Positions 9,189-18,134 of a stretch of 64,000 nucleotides of DNA are shown one piece after another. Each line of letters starts with the position of its first letter. Position 1 is the first letter of the stretch. The stretch comes from Nocardioides sp. L-11A. Lineage in GTDB: Bacteria; Actinomycetota; Actinomycetes; Propionibacteriales; Nocardioidaceae. The notes under the pieces are model-generated. The model ran no database searches. It saw nothing but the letters and a program-made list of their open reading frames with translations, and had not been told where the DNA came from. The DNA is taken from positions 4,960,001 through 5,024,000 of the forward strand of contig CP124680.1 in the NCBI GenBank assembly GCA_029961745.1, written 5' to 3'. A program made the translations under genes and the position numbers.

Positions 9189-10507
9189 GCGTTCTCCTCA
9201 CGGGCCGCGGCGGCGGCGCGGGCGGCCGCGGGGAGGGCGTCCAGGACCCGCTGGACGGCCCGGTCGTCGTGGGACGAGGACACGAACCAGGCCTCGAAGG
9301 CCGACGGCGGGAGGTGCACGCCCTGGTCGAGCATCGCGTGGAAGAGCGCGGCGTACGCCGGCACGCTGGTGCGCTGTGCCTGCGCGAAGTCCGTCACCGG
9401 GTCCTCGGTGAGGAACACCGAGAACATGGACCCGGTCGACTGGATGACGTGCGGCAGCCCGGCGGCGGCGAAGGACCGGGCGATCCCGGCCCGCAGCGCG
9501 TCGGCGACGACGTCGAGGCGGGCGTAGACCTCGTCGGTCGCGGCGCTCAGCGTCGCGAGGCCTGCCGCGGTCGCGACGGGGTTCCCGGCGAGCGTGCCGG
9601 CCTGGTAGACCGGGCCCTCGGGGGCGAGGTGGGCCATCACGTCGGCCCGGCCGCCGAACGCCGCGGCGGGGAAGCCGCCGCCCATCACCTTGCCGAAGGT
9701 CATCAGGTCGGGGATCCAGCCCTCGACGGCGCCGTCGGTGCCCCACTGACCGGCCTTCGACACCCGGAAGCCGGTCATCACCTCGTCGCTGACGAACAGC
9801 GCGCCGTGGGCCCGGCAGGTCTCGGCGAGGAACCGGTTGAAGCCCGGCGCGGGCGGGACGACGCCCATGTTGCCCGGCGCCGCCTCCGTGATCAGGCACG
9901 CGATCCGGTCGCCGTGCTCGGCGAACGCCGCGGCGACCGCCTCCCGGTCGTTGTAGGGCAGCACGAGGGTCAGCTCGGTCGAACTGGCCGGCACGCCCGG
10001 CGTACCGGGGATGGAGAAGGTGGTCAGGCCCGAGCCGGCCGCGGCCAGCAGCGAGTCGACGTGACCGTGGTAGCAGCCGGCGAACTTGACCACGACGTCG
10101 CGGCCCGTGAATCCGCGCGCGAGCCGGATCGCCGACATGGTCGCCTCGGTGCCCGACGAGACCAGGCGCAGCCGCTCGACCGGGGTGCGCGTGACGATCG
10201 CCTCGACCAGGGCGACCTCGCCCTCGGTCGGCGTGCCGTACGACGTCCCGCGGCCCACCGCCGCCTGCACCGCCTCGACGACCGCGGGGTGCCCGTGGCC
10301 GAGCAGCATCGGGCCCCAGGAGCAGATCAGGTCGACGTACTCGTTGCCGTCGGCGTCGGTCAGCCACGGTCCGGTCGCCGAGCGGATGAAGCGGGGCGTG
10401 CCGCCGACCGCGTTGAACGCTCGGACCGGGGAGTTGACGCCGCCGGGGGTCACCTCACGCGCCCGGGCGAAGAGGGCCTCGGAGGTCGATGTCGGGAGTG
10501 CGGACAC
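9185..10507 (-). CDS. hemL: Glutamate-1-semialdehyde 2,1-aminomutase HemL
   Basis: This 440-residue PLP enzyme converts glutamate-1-semialdehyde to 5-aminolevulinate in haem synthesis. Key features are the [12 protein letters not shown]-terminal segment, [16 protein letters not shown] near residue 122, DEVMTGFR near residue 247 and the PLP lysine in [18 protein letters not shown] near residue 274. The GTG at 10507 ([13 protein letters not shown]) was chosen because the longer upstream frame has no family similarity and crosses the divergent promoter region. It leads the hemL-phosphatase-resA-ccdA-resB-ccsB run. Confidence 0.93.
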   Translation of the reverse strand: MSALPTSTSEALFARAREVTPGGVNSPVRAFNAVGGTPRFIRSATGPWLTDADGNEYVDLICSWGPMLLGHGHPAVVEAVQAAVGRGTSYGTPTEGEVALVEAIVTRTPVERLRLVSSGTEATMSAIRLARGFTGRDVVVKFAGCYHGHVDSLLAAAGSGLTTFSIPGTPGVPASSTELTLVLPYNDREAVAAAFAEHGDRIACLITEAAPGNMGVVPPAPGFNRFLAETCRAHGALFVSDEVMTGFRVSKAGQWGTDGAVEGWIPDLMTFGKVMGGGFPAAAFGGRADVMAHLAPEGPVYQAGTLAGNPVATAAGLATLSAATDEVYARLDVVADALRAGIARSFAAAGLPHVIQSTGSMFSVFLTEDPVTDFAQAQRTSVPAYAALFHAMLDQGVHLPPSAFEAWFVSSSHDDRAVQRVLDALPAAARAAAAAREENA

Positions 10508-10650
10508 CGCGCCATTGTCGCCGATGGGTCCCAACGACCCGTCATCGCCGTCGGTCTTCGTGCGTGCGGCGCGCGACGCGGCCCATAGCACGTCGACCGA
10601 GTTGTGCGCCGGATCATGTGACACCCGTAACGTCGGTGTGTCACGATTCG

Positions 10651-10725
10651 TTGACTCAGTGCACAGGTGGGCACTGAGGGAGAGCCCACGCGATGGGGCC
10701 ACTCGTGGCCAGGGGAGAGAGTCAA
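10651..10725 (+). promoter_or_regulatory. Candidate structured 5' leader of the lytic transglycosylase gene
   Basis: TTGACTC (10651-10657) can pair with GAGTCAA (10719-10725), enclosing TCAGTGC/GCACTGA (10656-10662 with 10671-10677), an alternative GTGGGC/GCCCAC (10667-10672 with 10684-10689) and GGCCA/TGGCC (10697-10701 with 10706-10710). The closing 3' strand lies between the Shine-Dalgarno (10712-10719) and the ATG at 10729, so folding would hide the start. It does not look like the known c-di-AMP riboswitch. Seen as base pairing only; function inferred. Confidence 0.4.
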
Positions 10726-10728
10726 GAC

Positions 10729-11964
10729 ATGTCGAGGAAGCGTCTGGGGCGGCTGCAGCGCGTCGCCACCATCATTCCGCTCGCTCTGCTGTCGGCAGCC
10801 TGGACCGCCTCGGTCGCCGGCATCGGCGGCGTCGGCTCGCCCGTCCAGGCCGCGGAGACCCCCGGTCAGGTGACCGACGGCACCAGCGTTCCCGAGGAGT
10901 CGATCGACGACCCGGCGAGTCTCTCCGACCCGGCCTCGGTGGAGGGCCTCGAGGACGGCAACGAGGCGGGCATCGTCTCCGCCGCGTCGACCAACGCGAT
11001 CCCCGCCGCGGCGCTGGCCGCCTACCAGCGGGCCGAGACCGTCATCAACTCGGCCGACGAGTCCTGCAACATCACCTGGCAGCTGATCGCCGCGATCGGT
11101 CGGGTCGAGTCCAACCACGGCCGCGTCGGCGGCAACGTCCTCGACAACGACGGCGTCGCCACGCCGGGCATCTACGGTCCGGCGCTCGACGGCCAGAACG
11201 GCGTCAAGGCGATCTCCGACACCGACGCGGGCGTCTACGACAACGACACCCAGTGGGACCGCGCGGTCGGCCCGATGCAGTTCATCCCGTCGACCTGGCA
11301 GGTCGTGGGCGTCGACGCCGACGACGACGCCGCCCGCAACCCGCAGGACATCGACGACGCGGCCCTCGCCGCCGCGGTCTACCTCTGCTCCGGCGACGGC
11401 GACCTCTCCACGGTCGTCGGCCAGCGTGCCGCGGTCTACCGCTACAACCACAGCCAGGCCTACGTCGACCTGGTCCTCAAGATCATGAACGCCTACCTCG
11501 AGGGCGACTTCACCTCGGTCCCCAACAACGCGACCGCCGCGGGCTACGTCGTGCCCGAGCCGCCCAGCTTCGACGTCCGCAGCCCGGGCGCGATCACGAA
11601 GGACAAGGGCGCCAAGGGCTCGACCAGCACCGGCACCCCGAGCGCCGACCCGACCGTCCCCGCGCCGCCCGCGGGCGCCGGCAGCGGTGGCAGCGGTGGC
11701 AGCGGCGGCGGGACCGGCGGCGAGAAGCCCACCCAGCCCAAGCCCGGCACCCCGTCGGTCCCGGCGCTCCCGGCCCCGCTCGACGATGTCGTCACCGGCG
11801 TCGACGAGGGCGTCGGCGCGGTCACCTCGAACGTCATCAGCGGTGTCCTCGGCCTGCTCACCAAGCAGGAGGCCGCAGCCGCCTGCCAGAAGGAGTTCCC
11901 GAAGCTCACCCAGACGGTGCAGCTGCTGAACTGCCTGCTGAGCTACGGCCTCAAGACGCCGTAG
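10729..11964 (+). CDS. Secreted lytic transglycosylase
   Basis: This 411-residue exported protein is predicted to cleave peptidoglycan glycan strands. A basic N-terminus and hydrophobic core (about residues 13-35) form a signal peptide or anchor. The transglycosylase domain (about 95-250) has the catalytic-Glu context [14 protein letters not shown], then [13 protein letters not shown] and [17 protein letters not shown] Gly/Ser/Pro-rich linker (about 310-345) precedes a C-terminal helical tail with two cysteines. The ATG at 10729 is preceded by GGGGAGAG at 9 nt; an ATG 36 bp upstream lacks a site. It is divergent from hemL. Confidence 0.88.
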   Translation: MSRKRLGRLQRVATIIPLALLSAAWTASVAGIGGVGSPVQAAETPGQVTDGTSVPEESIDDPASLSDPASVEGLEDGNEAGIVSAASTNAIPAAALAAYQRAETVINSADESCNITWQLIAAIGRVESNHGRVGGNVLDNDGVATPGIYGPALDGQNGVKAISDTDAGVYDNDTQWDRAVGPMQFIPSTWQVVGVDADDDAARNPQDIDDAALAAAVYLCSGDGDLSTVVGQRAAVYRYNHSQAYVDLVLKIMNAYLEGDFTSVPNNATAAGYVVPEPPSFDVRSPGAITKDKGAKGSTSTGTPSADPTVPAPPAGAGSGGSGGSGGGTGGEKPTQPKPGTPSVPALPAPLDDVVTGVDEGVGAVTSNVISGVLGLLTKQEAAAACQKEFPKLTQTVQLLNCLLSYGLKTP

Positions 11965-11981
11965 TCACCCCGCACGACCCG

Positions 11982-12020
11982 CAGGAGCCCCGGACCTGAC
12001 CCCCCAGCCCGGGGCTCCTG
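11982..12020 (+). terminator. Hairpin terminator after lytic transglycosylase
   Basis: A perfect 12-bp stem CAGGAGCCCCGG (11982-11993) with its complement (12009-12020) and a 15-nt loop lies 18 bp after the stop. There is no T-tract beyond a short CCTTG, as is usual in high-GC actinobacteria. Confidence 0.75.
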
Positions 12021-12111
12021 CCTTGTCCGGACGAGATCACGGGTCCTGGTCCGCGCCGGCCGACGGACCGCTAGCGTGTGCACCCGTCACGCGGACGGCG
12101 AGGAGGCGACG

Positions 12112-12657
12112 GTGGCGATCACGAGCGAGGAGACCGGCCTGGCCGGGGTGCGGATCGTGCCGCTCACCGCGCACGCCGACGAGCGTGGCCGGTTCGTCGA
12201 GGTGTTCCGGGACGAGTGGGACACTGGGCTGCGCCCCGTGCAGTGGAACGCGGTCCGCTCGCGCGCCGGCGTGATGCGCGGCGTGCACGTCCACGTCAGC
12301 CACCACGACTACCTCACCGTCCTGGCCGGCACCCTGGTCCTCGGCCTGCACGACCTGCGGCCCGACAGCCCCTCCACCGGGCGCTCCTCGATGCTGACCA
12401 TCGACGCCGACGCCCCGGTGGCCGTCGCCATCCCACCCGGCGTCGGCCACGGGTTCTGGTTCCCGGAGCCGAGCGTGCACCTGTACGGCGTGGACCGGTA
12501 CTGGAACGTCGACGACGAGCTCGGCTGCCGGTACGACGACGCGGCGCTCGGTCTCGACTGGCCGGTCGCCGGCGAGCCGCTGCTCTCCGAGCGCGACCGG
12601 GTCGCGCCGGATCTCACGACCATGCGCGCGGCGTACCTCGCGGCGAGCTCCCGGTGA
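12112..12657 (+). CDS. dTDP-4-dehydrorhamnose 3,5-epimerase-like cupin (RmlC family)
   Basis: This 181-residue cupin resembles RmlC: RGRFVEVFRDEW near residue 24, the catalytic-His region MRGVHVHVSHHDYLTVLAG near residue 50 and PPGVGHGFWF near residue 110. It probably acts on a nucleotide-activated deoxysugar or is a sugar-binding relative. The GTG at 12112 follows a strong AGGAGG (12101-12106), favoured over an earlier ATG. Its stop overlaps the next gene's GTG. With the oxidoreductase and glycosyltransferase it forms a small glycan-modification operon without other rml genes nearby. Confidence 0.8.
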   Translation: MAITSEETGLAGVRIVPLTAHADERGRFVEVFRDEWDTGLRPVQWNAVRSRAGVMRGVHVHVSHHDYLTVLAGTLVLGLHDLRPDSPSTGRSSMLTIDADAPVAVAIPPGVGHGFWFPEPSVHLYGVDRYWNVDDELGCRYDDAALGLDWPVAGEPLLSERDRVAPDLTTMRAAYLAASSR

Positions 12658-13580
12658 GCACCCCCATCATCGGCCTGGTCGGCTTCGGCCGCTGGGGCCG
12701 GCTGATCTTCCGCGACCTGCGCGCCCTGGGCGCCGAGGTGCACGTCGCCGTACCGTCGGAGGCGTCCCGGGCCGCTGCGGTGGCGGCGGGGGCCGTGTCC
12801 GTCGCCGCCACGGCCGGCGAGCTGCCCGACGCCGACGGCTATGTCGTCGCCCCCGTCACCGTCCGGCACGCCGAGGCGGTGCGGGCGCTCCTCCCCCGCG
12901 GCCGCCCGATGTTCGTGGAGAAGCCGCTCACCGCCGACCCGGTATCGGCCGCCGAGCTGGTCGCGACGGCGGGCGAGCGGATCTTCGTGATGGACAAGTG
13001 GCGCTACCACCCCGGGATCGTCGAGCTCGCCCGGCTGGCCCGGACCGGCGCCTTCGGCCCGATCCGCAGCGTCACCAGCCACCGACTCGGCTGGGGCAAT
13101 CCCCACCGGGACGTCGATGCCGTGTGGATCCTGCTCCCCCACGACCTGTCGATCGCGGTCGAGATCCTCGGCACGCTCCCGGAGCCGCGCTATGCGGCGG
13201 CGCCGGACGCCGCGGGCAGCGGACTGCTGGCGGTGCTGCGCGACGCGGACGGCCCGCTGGTCACCTGCGAGGTCTCCGCCGCCCACCCGGTCAACCGGCG
13301 CACGGTCGTCGTGGTCGGGGAGCACGGCTCCGGCCAGCTCGCGGACTCCTGGGACGACCGGATCCTGCTGGCCGGGACCGTCGACGGCGTCGAGATCACC
13401 CCCGACAACCGCGAGCGCGCGGTCGGCGCCGAGCTCCCGCTGGAGGCGGAGCTGCGGGCCTTCCTCGAGCACCTGGCGGGCGGGCCGCCACCCCGCTCCA
13501 GCGCGGCCGACGCCCTGTCCGTCGTCCGCGCGATCGCCACGCTGCGGACCATGGCCGGGCTCTCCGGAGCGACCTGTTGA
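12654..13580 (+). CDS. Gfo/Idh/MocA family oxidoreductase
   Basis: This 308-residue NAD(P)-dependent dehydrogenase has an N-terminal Rossmann fold (GLVGFGRWGRLIFRDL, residues 7-22) and the conserved EKPLT motif near residue 90, followed by a C-terminal substrate domain with HDLSIAVEILG near residue 163. The family oxidises sugars or sugar nucleotides; the substrate is not evident. The GTG at 12654 overlaps the preceding TGA, and the TGA overlaps the TTG start of the glycosyltransferase, so the three genes are translationally coupled and likely act on one saccharide. Confidence 0.85.
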   Translation: MSTPIIGLVGFGRWGRLIFRDLRALGAEVHVAVPSEASRAAAVAAGAVSVAATAGELPDADGYVVAPVTVRHAEAVRALLPRGRPMFVEKPLTADPVSAAELVATAGERIFVMDKWRYHPGIVELARLARTGAFGPIRSVTSHRLGWGNPHRDVDAVWILLPHDLSIAVEILGTLPEPRYAAAPDAAGSGLLAVLRDADGPLVTCEVSAAHPVNRRTVVVVGEHGSGQLADSWDDRILLAGTVDGVEITPDNRERAVGAELPLEAELRAFLEHLAGGPPPRSSAADALSVVRAIATLRTMAGLSGATC

Positions 13581-14647
13581 GCGGCTTCACCGTGCTGCTA
13601 CCCGTCCACCGTCCGCCGGCGATGCTGCCGCTGGCGATCGAGTCGGTGCTGGCCCAGACGGTGACCGACTTCGACCTCGTGGTGATCTGCGACGGCGCTC
13701 CGCCCGAGACCGCCGCCTGCGCCGCGGAGTACGCCGCCCGCGACGTCCGGGTCCGGGTCCTCGACCTGCCCAAGGGCGAGCGTCACGGCGAGGCGCACCG
13801 GCACCGGGTGCTCGCGGAGGCCGACGAGGTGGAGCGGCCGCTGGTGGCCCAGCTCGCCGACGACGACCTGTGGTTCCCCGAGCACCTGGCCGAGCTCGAC
13901 CGGCTGCTGGCCGAGGTCGACTTCGGCAACCTGCTGCAGGCGCGGCTGACACCGGACGGGGCCGTGGCGGTGCACCACGGCGACCTGGCCGACCCGCGGA
14001 CCCGGGAGCGGATGCGCACCGAGCGGTTCAACTTCTTCGGCCCGAGTGTGGCGGGCTATCGCCTCGCGGCGTACCGCCGGCTGGTCCACGGCTGGGAGCC
14101 CGCGCCACCGGACCTGTGGAGCGACCTGTACATGTGGCGGGCCTTCCTCGACACCCCCGGGCTCCGGCTGGCGACCCGGTTCTCGGTGCAGGGCGTCAGC
14201 CTGCCGGCTGCCGAGCGCACCGACGCCGACCTGGCGGAGCGTGCCGCGGAGAGCCGGCGGGTCGCCGCCGGGCTGCTCGGCTCGGCGGGGGCCCGTGACG
14301 ACTTCCGGCAGCGTGCGATCGCCGACCTGTGGACGCATCTGGACACCGCGGTGACCCACCGCGACCAGCTGCACGACGCCCACGACCGTGCCGTCGCCGA
14401 GATCGCCCACCTCACGACGCAGCTCGAAGCCACCCACGCGGCATTCGTGGGGGCCGGTGAGGAGGCCGGACGTCAGCGACAGGTGAGCCTGCGCCGGCGA
14501 GCCCGGATCCGCAAGCTGCGGCGCCGCACGACTCGGCTGCGCCGCAGCAACGCCGCCCTGGCCGAGGAGCTGGCGACCCTGCGGGCGTCGCGCTCCTGGC
14601 GACTCACCGCGCCCCTGCGCCGGCTCACCGGCCGGCGCGACCGGTAG
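13577..14647 (+). CDS. Glycosyltransferase family 2 with C-terminal coiled coil
   Basis: This 356-residue protein begins with a GT-A fold: LLPVHRPPAMLPLAIESVL, then VVICDGAPPE near residue 38 and the metal-binding AQLADDDLWFPEHL near residue 95. The tail (about 265-345) is rich in Ala, Arg and Gln and should form a coiled coil, ending in a basic stretch. No transmembrane helix is obvious. TTG at 13577 is the proposed start because it overlaps the upstream TGA and gives the canonical first strand; no better start is close. It is the last gene of the cupin-oxidoreductase-GT operon. Confidence 0.85.
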   Translation: MSGFTVLLPVHRPPAMLPLAIESVLAQTVTDFDLVVICDGAPPETAACAAEYAARDVRVRVLDLPKGERHGEAHRHRVLAEADEVERPLVAQLADDDLWFPEHLAELDRLLAEVDFGNLLQARLTPDGAVAVHHGDLADPRTRERMRTERFNFFGPSVAGYRLAAYRRLVHGWEPAPPDLWSDLYMWRAFLDTPGLRLATRFSVQGVSLPAAERTDADLAERAAESRRVAAGLLGSAGARDDFRQRAIADLWTHLDTAVTHRDQLHDAHDRAVAEIAHLTTQLEATHAAFVGAGEEAGRQRQVSLRRRARIRKLRRRTTRLRRSNAALAEELATLRASRSWRLTAPLRRLTGRRDR

Positions 14648-14650
14648 GGC

Positions 14651-14972
14651 TCGATCTCCGACACGCTCGGCCCCAACGACTCGGTCTTGCCGCCAGGCGG
14701 ACGGTGGACCTACGCGACTCGACCGCGTGGCCGGCAGCGTGGCGCCCGCGCGCAGCGCATCGGAGGCGAGCATGGGCCCGGAGGGTCCGTGCGCGGCCTT
14801 CGATAGGCGACCCGCTCGGCCCAGACGACCCGTCGTGCCGCCAGGCGGACGGTGGACCTACGCGACTCGACCGCGTGGCCGGCAGCGTGGCGCCCGCGCG
14901 CAGCGCATCGGAGGCGAGCATGGGCCCGGAGGGTCCGTGCGCGGCCTTCGATAGGCGACACGCTCGGCCGAT
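14651..14972. repeat. 148-bp tandem repeat, about 2.1 copies, between GT2 gene and hemB
   Basis: Two near-identical units of 148-149 bp begin at about 14660 and 14809, and a third partial copy begins at 14957. Each unit starts with a motif close to CGATAGGCGACACGCTCGGC, also found after stop codons at 31071 and 44825. The first and second units differ mainly in a few bases near 14672-14690 and 14820-14838. No convincing gene is present in this 325-bp gap; short open frames here are repeat artefacts. Confidence 0.92.
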
Positions 14973-15968
14973 CTAACGCAGCATCCCTGCGGCCTCGGTG
15001 GCCCAGTAGGTGAGGATGATGTCGGCGCCGGCCCGCCGGATCGAGGTGAGCGTCTCGAGGATGGCCGGCTCGCGCTCGATCCAGCCCCGGGCTGCGGCGG
15101 CCTCGAGCATGGAGTACTCACCCGAGATGTTGTACGCCGCCGTCGGCACGCCGAGCTCGGACACGGCGTCGGCCACCCTGCGCAGCACGTCGAGATAGGC
15201 CAGGGCCGGCTTCACCATGACGATGTCGGCGCCCTCCTCGATATCGAGCAGCGCCTCACGGACGCCCTCGCCCGCGTTGCGGCGGCCGTCCTGCTGATAG
15301 GTCCGGCGGTCGCCCTGCAGCGCGCTGTCGACGGCCTCGCGGAAGGGACCGAAGAAGGCCGACGCGTACTTCGCGGAGTAGGCGAGGATCCCCGTGTCGG
15401 TGAACCCAGCTCGGTCCAGGGCGTCGCGGATCACGGCGACCTGACCGTCCATCATGCCGCTGGGACCGACCATGCCGGCACCGGCGCGCGCCTGCACGAC
15501 CGCCATGTCGGCGTACCGCTCCAGGGTCGCGTCGTTGTCGACCCGGCCGGTCGCGTCGAGGACGCCGCAGTGGCCGTGGTCGGTGAACTCGTCGAGGCAC
15601 AGGTCGCCCATCACGACCAGCGCGTCGCCGACCTCACCGACGATGTCGGCGATGGCGACGTTGAGGATGCCGTCGGGGTCGGTGGCGCCGGTGCCGGTCG
15701 CGTCCTTGGTCTCCGGTACGCCGAACAGCATGATGCCGCGCAGCCCGGCCTCCGCCGCCTCCGCCGCCGCCTTGCGCAGCGAGTCCCGGGAGTGCTGGAC
15801 GACGCCCGGCATCGAGCCGATCGGGATCGGCTCCGCGGCGCCCTCGCGGACGAAGGCCGGCAGCACCAGCTGGCTGGGTCGCAGCGTCGTCTCCGCGACG
15901 AGGTCGCGCGTCGCCGCCGTGGTCCGCAGGCGTCGGGGACGGACGATGGGGCGCAGGCTCTCGTTCAT
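14973..15968 (-). CDS. hemB: Delta-aminolevulinic acid dehydratase HemB
   Basis: This 331-residue enzyme condenses two 5-aminolevulinate molecules to porphobilinogen. The metal site reads [14 protein letters not shown] near residue 125, where the middle cysteine of the classical zinc site is Asp, as seen in actinobacterial forms. The two active-site lysines are in [14 protein letters not shown] near residue 198 and [13 protein letters not shown] near residue 250. It stands apart from hemACD. The stop is followed on the coding strand, after 3 nt, by the stop-proximal repeat and the 148-bp tandem array. Confidence 0.95.
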   Translation of the reverse strand: MNESLRPIVRPRRLRTTAATRDLVAETTLRPSQLVLPAFVREGAAEPIPIGSMPGVVQHSRDSLRKAAAEAAEAGLRGIMLFGVPETKDATGTGATDPDGILNVAIADIVGEVGDALVVMGDLCLDEFTDHGHCGVLDATGRVDNDATLERYADMAVVQARAGAGMVGPSGMMDGQVAVIRDALDRAGFTDTGILAYSAKYASAFFGPFREAVDSALQGDRRTYQQDGRRNAGEGVREALLDIEEGADIVMVKPALAYLDVLRRVADAVSELGVPTAAYNISGEYSMLEAAAARGWIEREPAILETLTSIRRAGADIILTYWATEAAGMLR

Positions 15969-16073
15969 CGGGGTCCCCGCGACGTTGTGCGACGGAGGAG
16001 CGCAGCGGAGGAGGCGCAGAACTTCGTGGGGTGGTTCACGTCCCCATTGTCGCGCAGGCCCCTCGGCGCGGGC

Positions 16074-17423
16074 TCAGCGCCAGCGCGCGAGCCACTGGGT
16101 CGCGCCGGGGATCGGCTCCTGCGGGCCGGCCGCCTCGCCGACCGGGGTGTCCCACAGGAGATAGCCGTCCGGCGTCGGACCGCCGAGCCCGTACGACGAG
16201 TTGGCATCGGAGACCCGCGCGAAGCTCCCCGAGTCGGGCTCGTAGACGTACGTCCCGGCCCGCTTCCGGGCGTAGGACGCCACCCGCACCACGCCACCGG
16301 TCACCCAGCCGCTGACGCCGTCGTCCTGGATCGTGGTGACCAGGTCCCCGTCGGTCGTGAGGATCTGGATCCGGTCGTCGCGGCCGTTGTCGTAGGTGCC
16401 GCAGTACTGGCTGAGCACGATCCGGTCGTCGAGCGCCCCGAAGCCGAGCAGGTTGCACCGCTCCCCCGACCGCGGGTCGAAGTCGTGCTCGGCACCGGTG
16501 GCCAGGTCGCGGACGTGGATCCGGTCGTTCTTGCCGTTGGTCCGGGCAGTCCAGACCATCGCGTCCTCGGTGAACGCGACTGCACCGAACCGCAGGCCCT
16601 CGTCGCGTACGTCGGCCGGGTCCGTCGGCGACACCGACCACAGGTCGTAGGTGTCGCCCTCCGCCCCCGCGTCGTCCGCCTCGCCATCGGGCCCCATCGG
16701 CCAGCCGCCGGGCGGCGGCGAGCCCTTCGTCGCCGGCGCGCCGACGTACAACCGGCCGCCGGGACCCGGCACCGGGCTCTGGAGCCCGGTGATGTCGGGC
16801 AGTCCGGGCCAGGTGACGCTCGACCAGGAACGCGTCGAGCGGTCGTAGACGTGTGCCTGGAGCCGGCCGCTCAGATCGGCGCCGTCGCCGGCCCGGGTGG
16901 AGGTCAGCACCAGCCGGTCAGCGCCGAGCTCGGCCGGCCAGATCTGGTCGGCGAAGCCCATCGGCGGCAGCCAGTCCTTCTCGCCCGTGGCGGGGTCGAG
17001 CAGGGCGTAGCGGATCTTGTTCTCGGGGCCGTGCGGCCCGTCGCGGAACAGGATCAGCCCGTCGTCGGTGACGCCGTCGTAGTACTGCCCGTTCGCCGCG
17101 TCCAGGTCCTCGTTGGTGTAGCTCGTCAGGAGGTCGTAGTCGGTCCCCTCCTGCGCCTGCCGCGCGTCGGAGAGCCGGACCACCGGTCCGTCGGGGCGGG
17201 GTACGACGCTCGCGGCCGGCGTGTCCCGACCGTCGGCCCCCTGGCTGACCAGGCCGCCGGCGGCCACCACGCCGACCACGGCCACCGCGAGGCCGCCCGC
17301 GAACCGAGCCCGGCGCCGGCGTACCCGGCGCCGGCCGCCGCTGAGGACCGCGGCCAGGTCGATGTCGTCGGCCGGCGGCGTCGACGCCGCCTCGTGCAGC
17401 AGGGCACGCATCTCGTTCACCAT
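16074..17423 (-). CDS. Membrane-anchored extracytoplasmic protein paired with SigE-family sigma factor
   Basis: This 449-residue protein has a cytoplasmic N-terminal segment (1-42) ending in an Arg-rich run, one transmembrane helix (about 43-60) and a large extracytoplasmic region with repeated strand-like segments (for example VRDLATGAEHDFDP, DDRIQILTTDGDLVTTI) suggestive of a beta-propeller. It starts 28 bp after the sigma-factor gene on the same strand. The position and topology suggest an anti-sigma or sensor partner; no zinc-binding anti-sigma motif is visible. ATG at 17423 and an internal ATG four codons later are both possible. Confidence 0.75.
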   Translation of the reverse strand: MVNEMRALLHEAASTPPADDIDLAAVLSGGRRRVRRRRARFAGGLAVAVVGVVAAGGLVSQGADGRDTPAASVVPRPDGPVVRLSDARQAQEGTDYDLLTSYTNEDLDAANGQYYDGVTDDGLILFRDGPHGPENKIRYALLDPATGEKDWLPPMGFADQIWPAELGADRLVLTSTRAGDGADLSGRLQAHVYDRSTRSWSSVTWPGLPDITGLQSPVPGPGGRLYVGAPATKGSPPPGGWPMGPDGEADDAGAEGDTYDLWSVSPTDPADVRDEGLRFGAVAFTEDAMVWTARTNGKNDRIHVRDLATGAEHDFDPRSGERCNLLGFGALDDRIVLSQYCGTYDNGRDDRIQILTTDGDLVTTIQDDGVSGWVTGGVVRVASYARKRAGTYVYEPDSGSFARVSDANSSYGLGGPTPDGYLLWDTPVGEAAGPQEPIPGATQWLARWR

Positions 17424-17451
17424 GTCATCTCCACGGTCAGCTCCACGGTCG

Positions 17452-17973
17452 TCACCACTTTCCGGATCCCAGGGTCAGCTCGCCGAGCGACGAGTCCTCG
17501 AACACGGAGCGGAGCCGGTCCAGCGCACGCGCGGTCTGGCTCTTGACGGTGCCCTCGCTGCAGCCCAGCGCCCGTGCGGTGTCGGCGACGCTGAGGTCGT
17601 CGAAGTACCGCAGCACGACGCACGCCCGCTGCCGGGGCGGCAGCTCGGCCATGACCTGCAGCAGGGTCGCGCGGGCGCTCACCAGCTCGGCGACGTCGAG
17701 ATCGGCCGGTCGCCGGGGATCGGCCGCGACGACCAGCTCCGTGCTCGACCGCCGCCGGGTGTGGTCGAGCACGACGCTCACCAGGGCCCGGCGGGCGTAG
17801 GCGTACTCGCGTCCGGCCCGGGTCAGCCGCGGCCAGGCGACGTACACCCGGATCAGCGCGTCCTGGACATGGTCCGCCGCCCGCTCCCAGTCACCGCACA
17901 TCAGGTACGCCGTACGGCGCAACCGGTCGCGCGCCCCCTGGGCGAAGGCGACGAACTCGTCCTCGTCACGCAT
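17452..17973 (-). CDS. SigE-family ECF RNA polymerase sigma factor
   Basis: This 173-residue sigma-70 factor has only regions 2 and 4. Region 2 (about 1-80) contains RRTAYLMCGDWERAADHVQDALIRVY reduced in part, and region 4 (about 105-165) has LPPRQRACVVLRYF followed by a helix-turn-helix in ADTARALGCSEGTVKSQ. This is the SigE-like (SCO-type) ECF group common in actinobacteria. It is co-directional with the membrane protein downstream, which likely controls it. ATG at 17973 is preceded by a GGAGCGG-like ribosome site. The regulon is unknown. Confidence 0.88.
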   Translation of the reverse strand: MRDEDEFVAFAQGARDRLRRTAYLMCGDWERAADHVQDALIRVYVAWPRLTRAGREYAYARRALVSVVLDHTRRRSSTELVVAADPRRPADLDVAELVSARATLLQVMAELPPRQRACVVLRYFDDLSVADTARALGCSEGTVKSQTARALDRLRSVFEDSSLGELTLGSGKW

Positions 17974-18037
17974 CGGTCATCCGCTCCATGACCGCCTCAA
18001 CGCAGTGACCCCGCGCCCAGGTTGCACGCGGATCGCT

Positions 18038-18116
18038 TGTAACTAAGGGTTACAGCACGAATTTGGGACGCATGGGGCCCCTGTGGTGGATAACCGTGCT
18101 GTAACACTTAGTTACA
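18038..18116. repeat. Long palindrome with GTAACTAAGGGTTAC arms after hemD/cobA
   Basis: Arms 18038-18059 and 18095-18116 pair at 21 of 22 positions around a 35-nt loop containing ATGGGGCCCC. About 33 nt from 18036 match 43169 onward closely, so it belongs with the 215-bp element there. It lies 19 bp beyond the hemD/cobA stop, in a terminator position. Confidence 0.88.
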
Positions 18117-18134
18117 TGAACGTGCCCCGCTCGA

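Noticed and set aside
10651..10656. TTGACT as a -35 box for the lytic transglycosylase gene
   Set aside because: No TANNNT -10 at a 16-18 bp distance; the bases pair better with GAGTCAA downstream.
10600..10728. ydaO-type c-di-AMP riboswitch before the lytic transglycosylase gene
   Set aside because: The conserved cores of that class are not visible; the leader is short and folds differently.
14640..14976. Several short open frames (60-90 codons) in the tandem repeat
   Set aside because: They duplicate each other with the 148-bp period and have no ribosome sites or family features.
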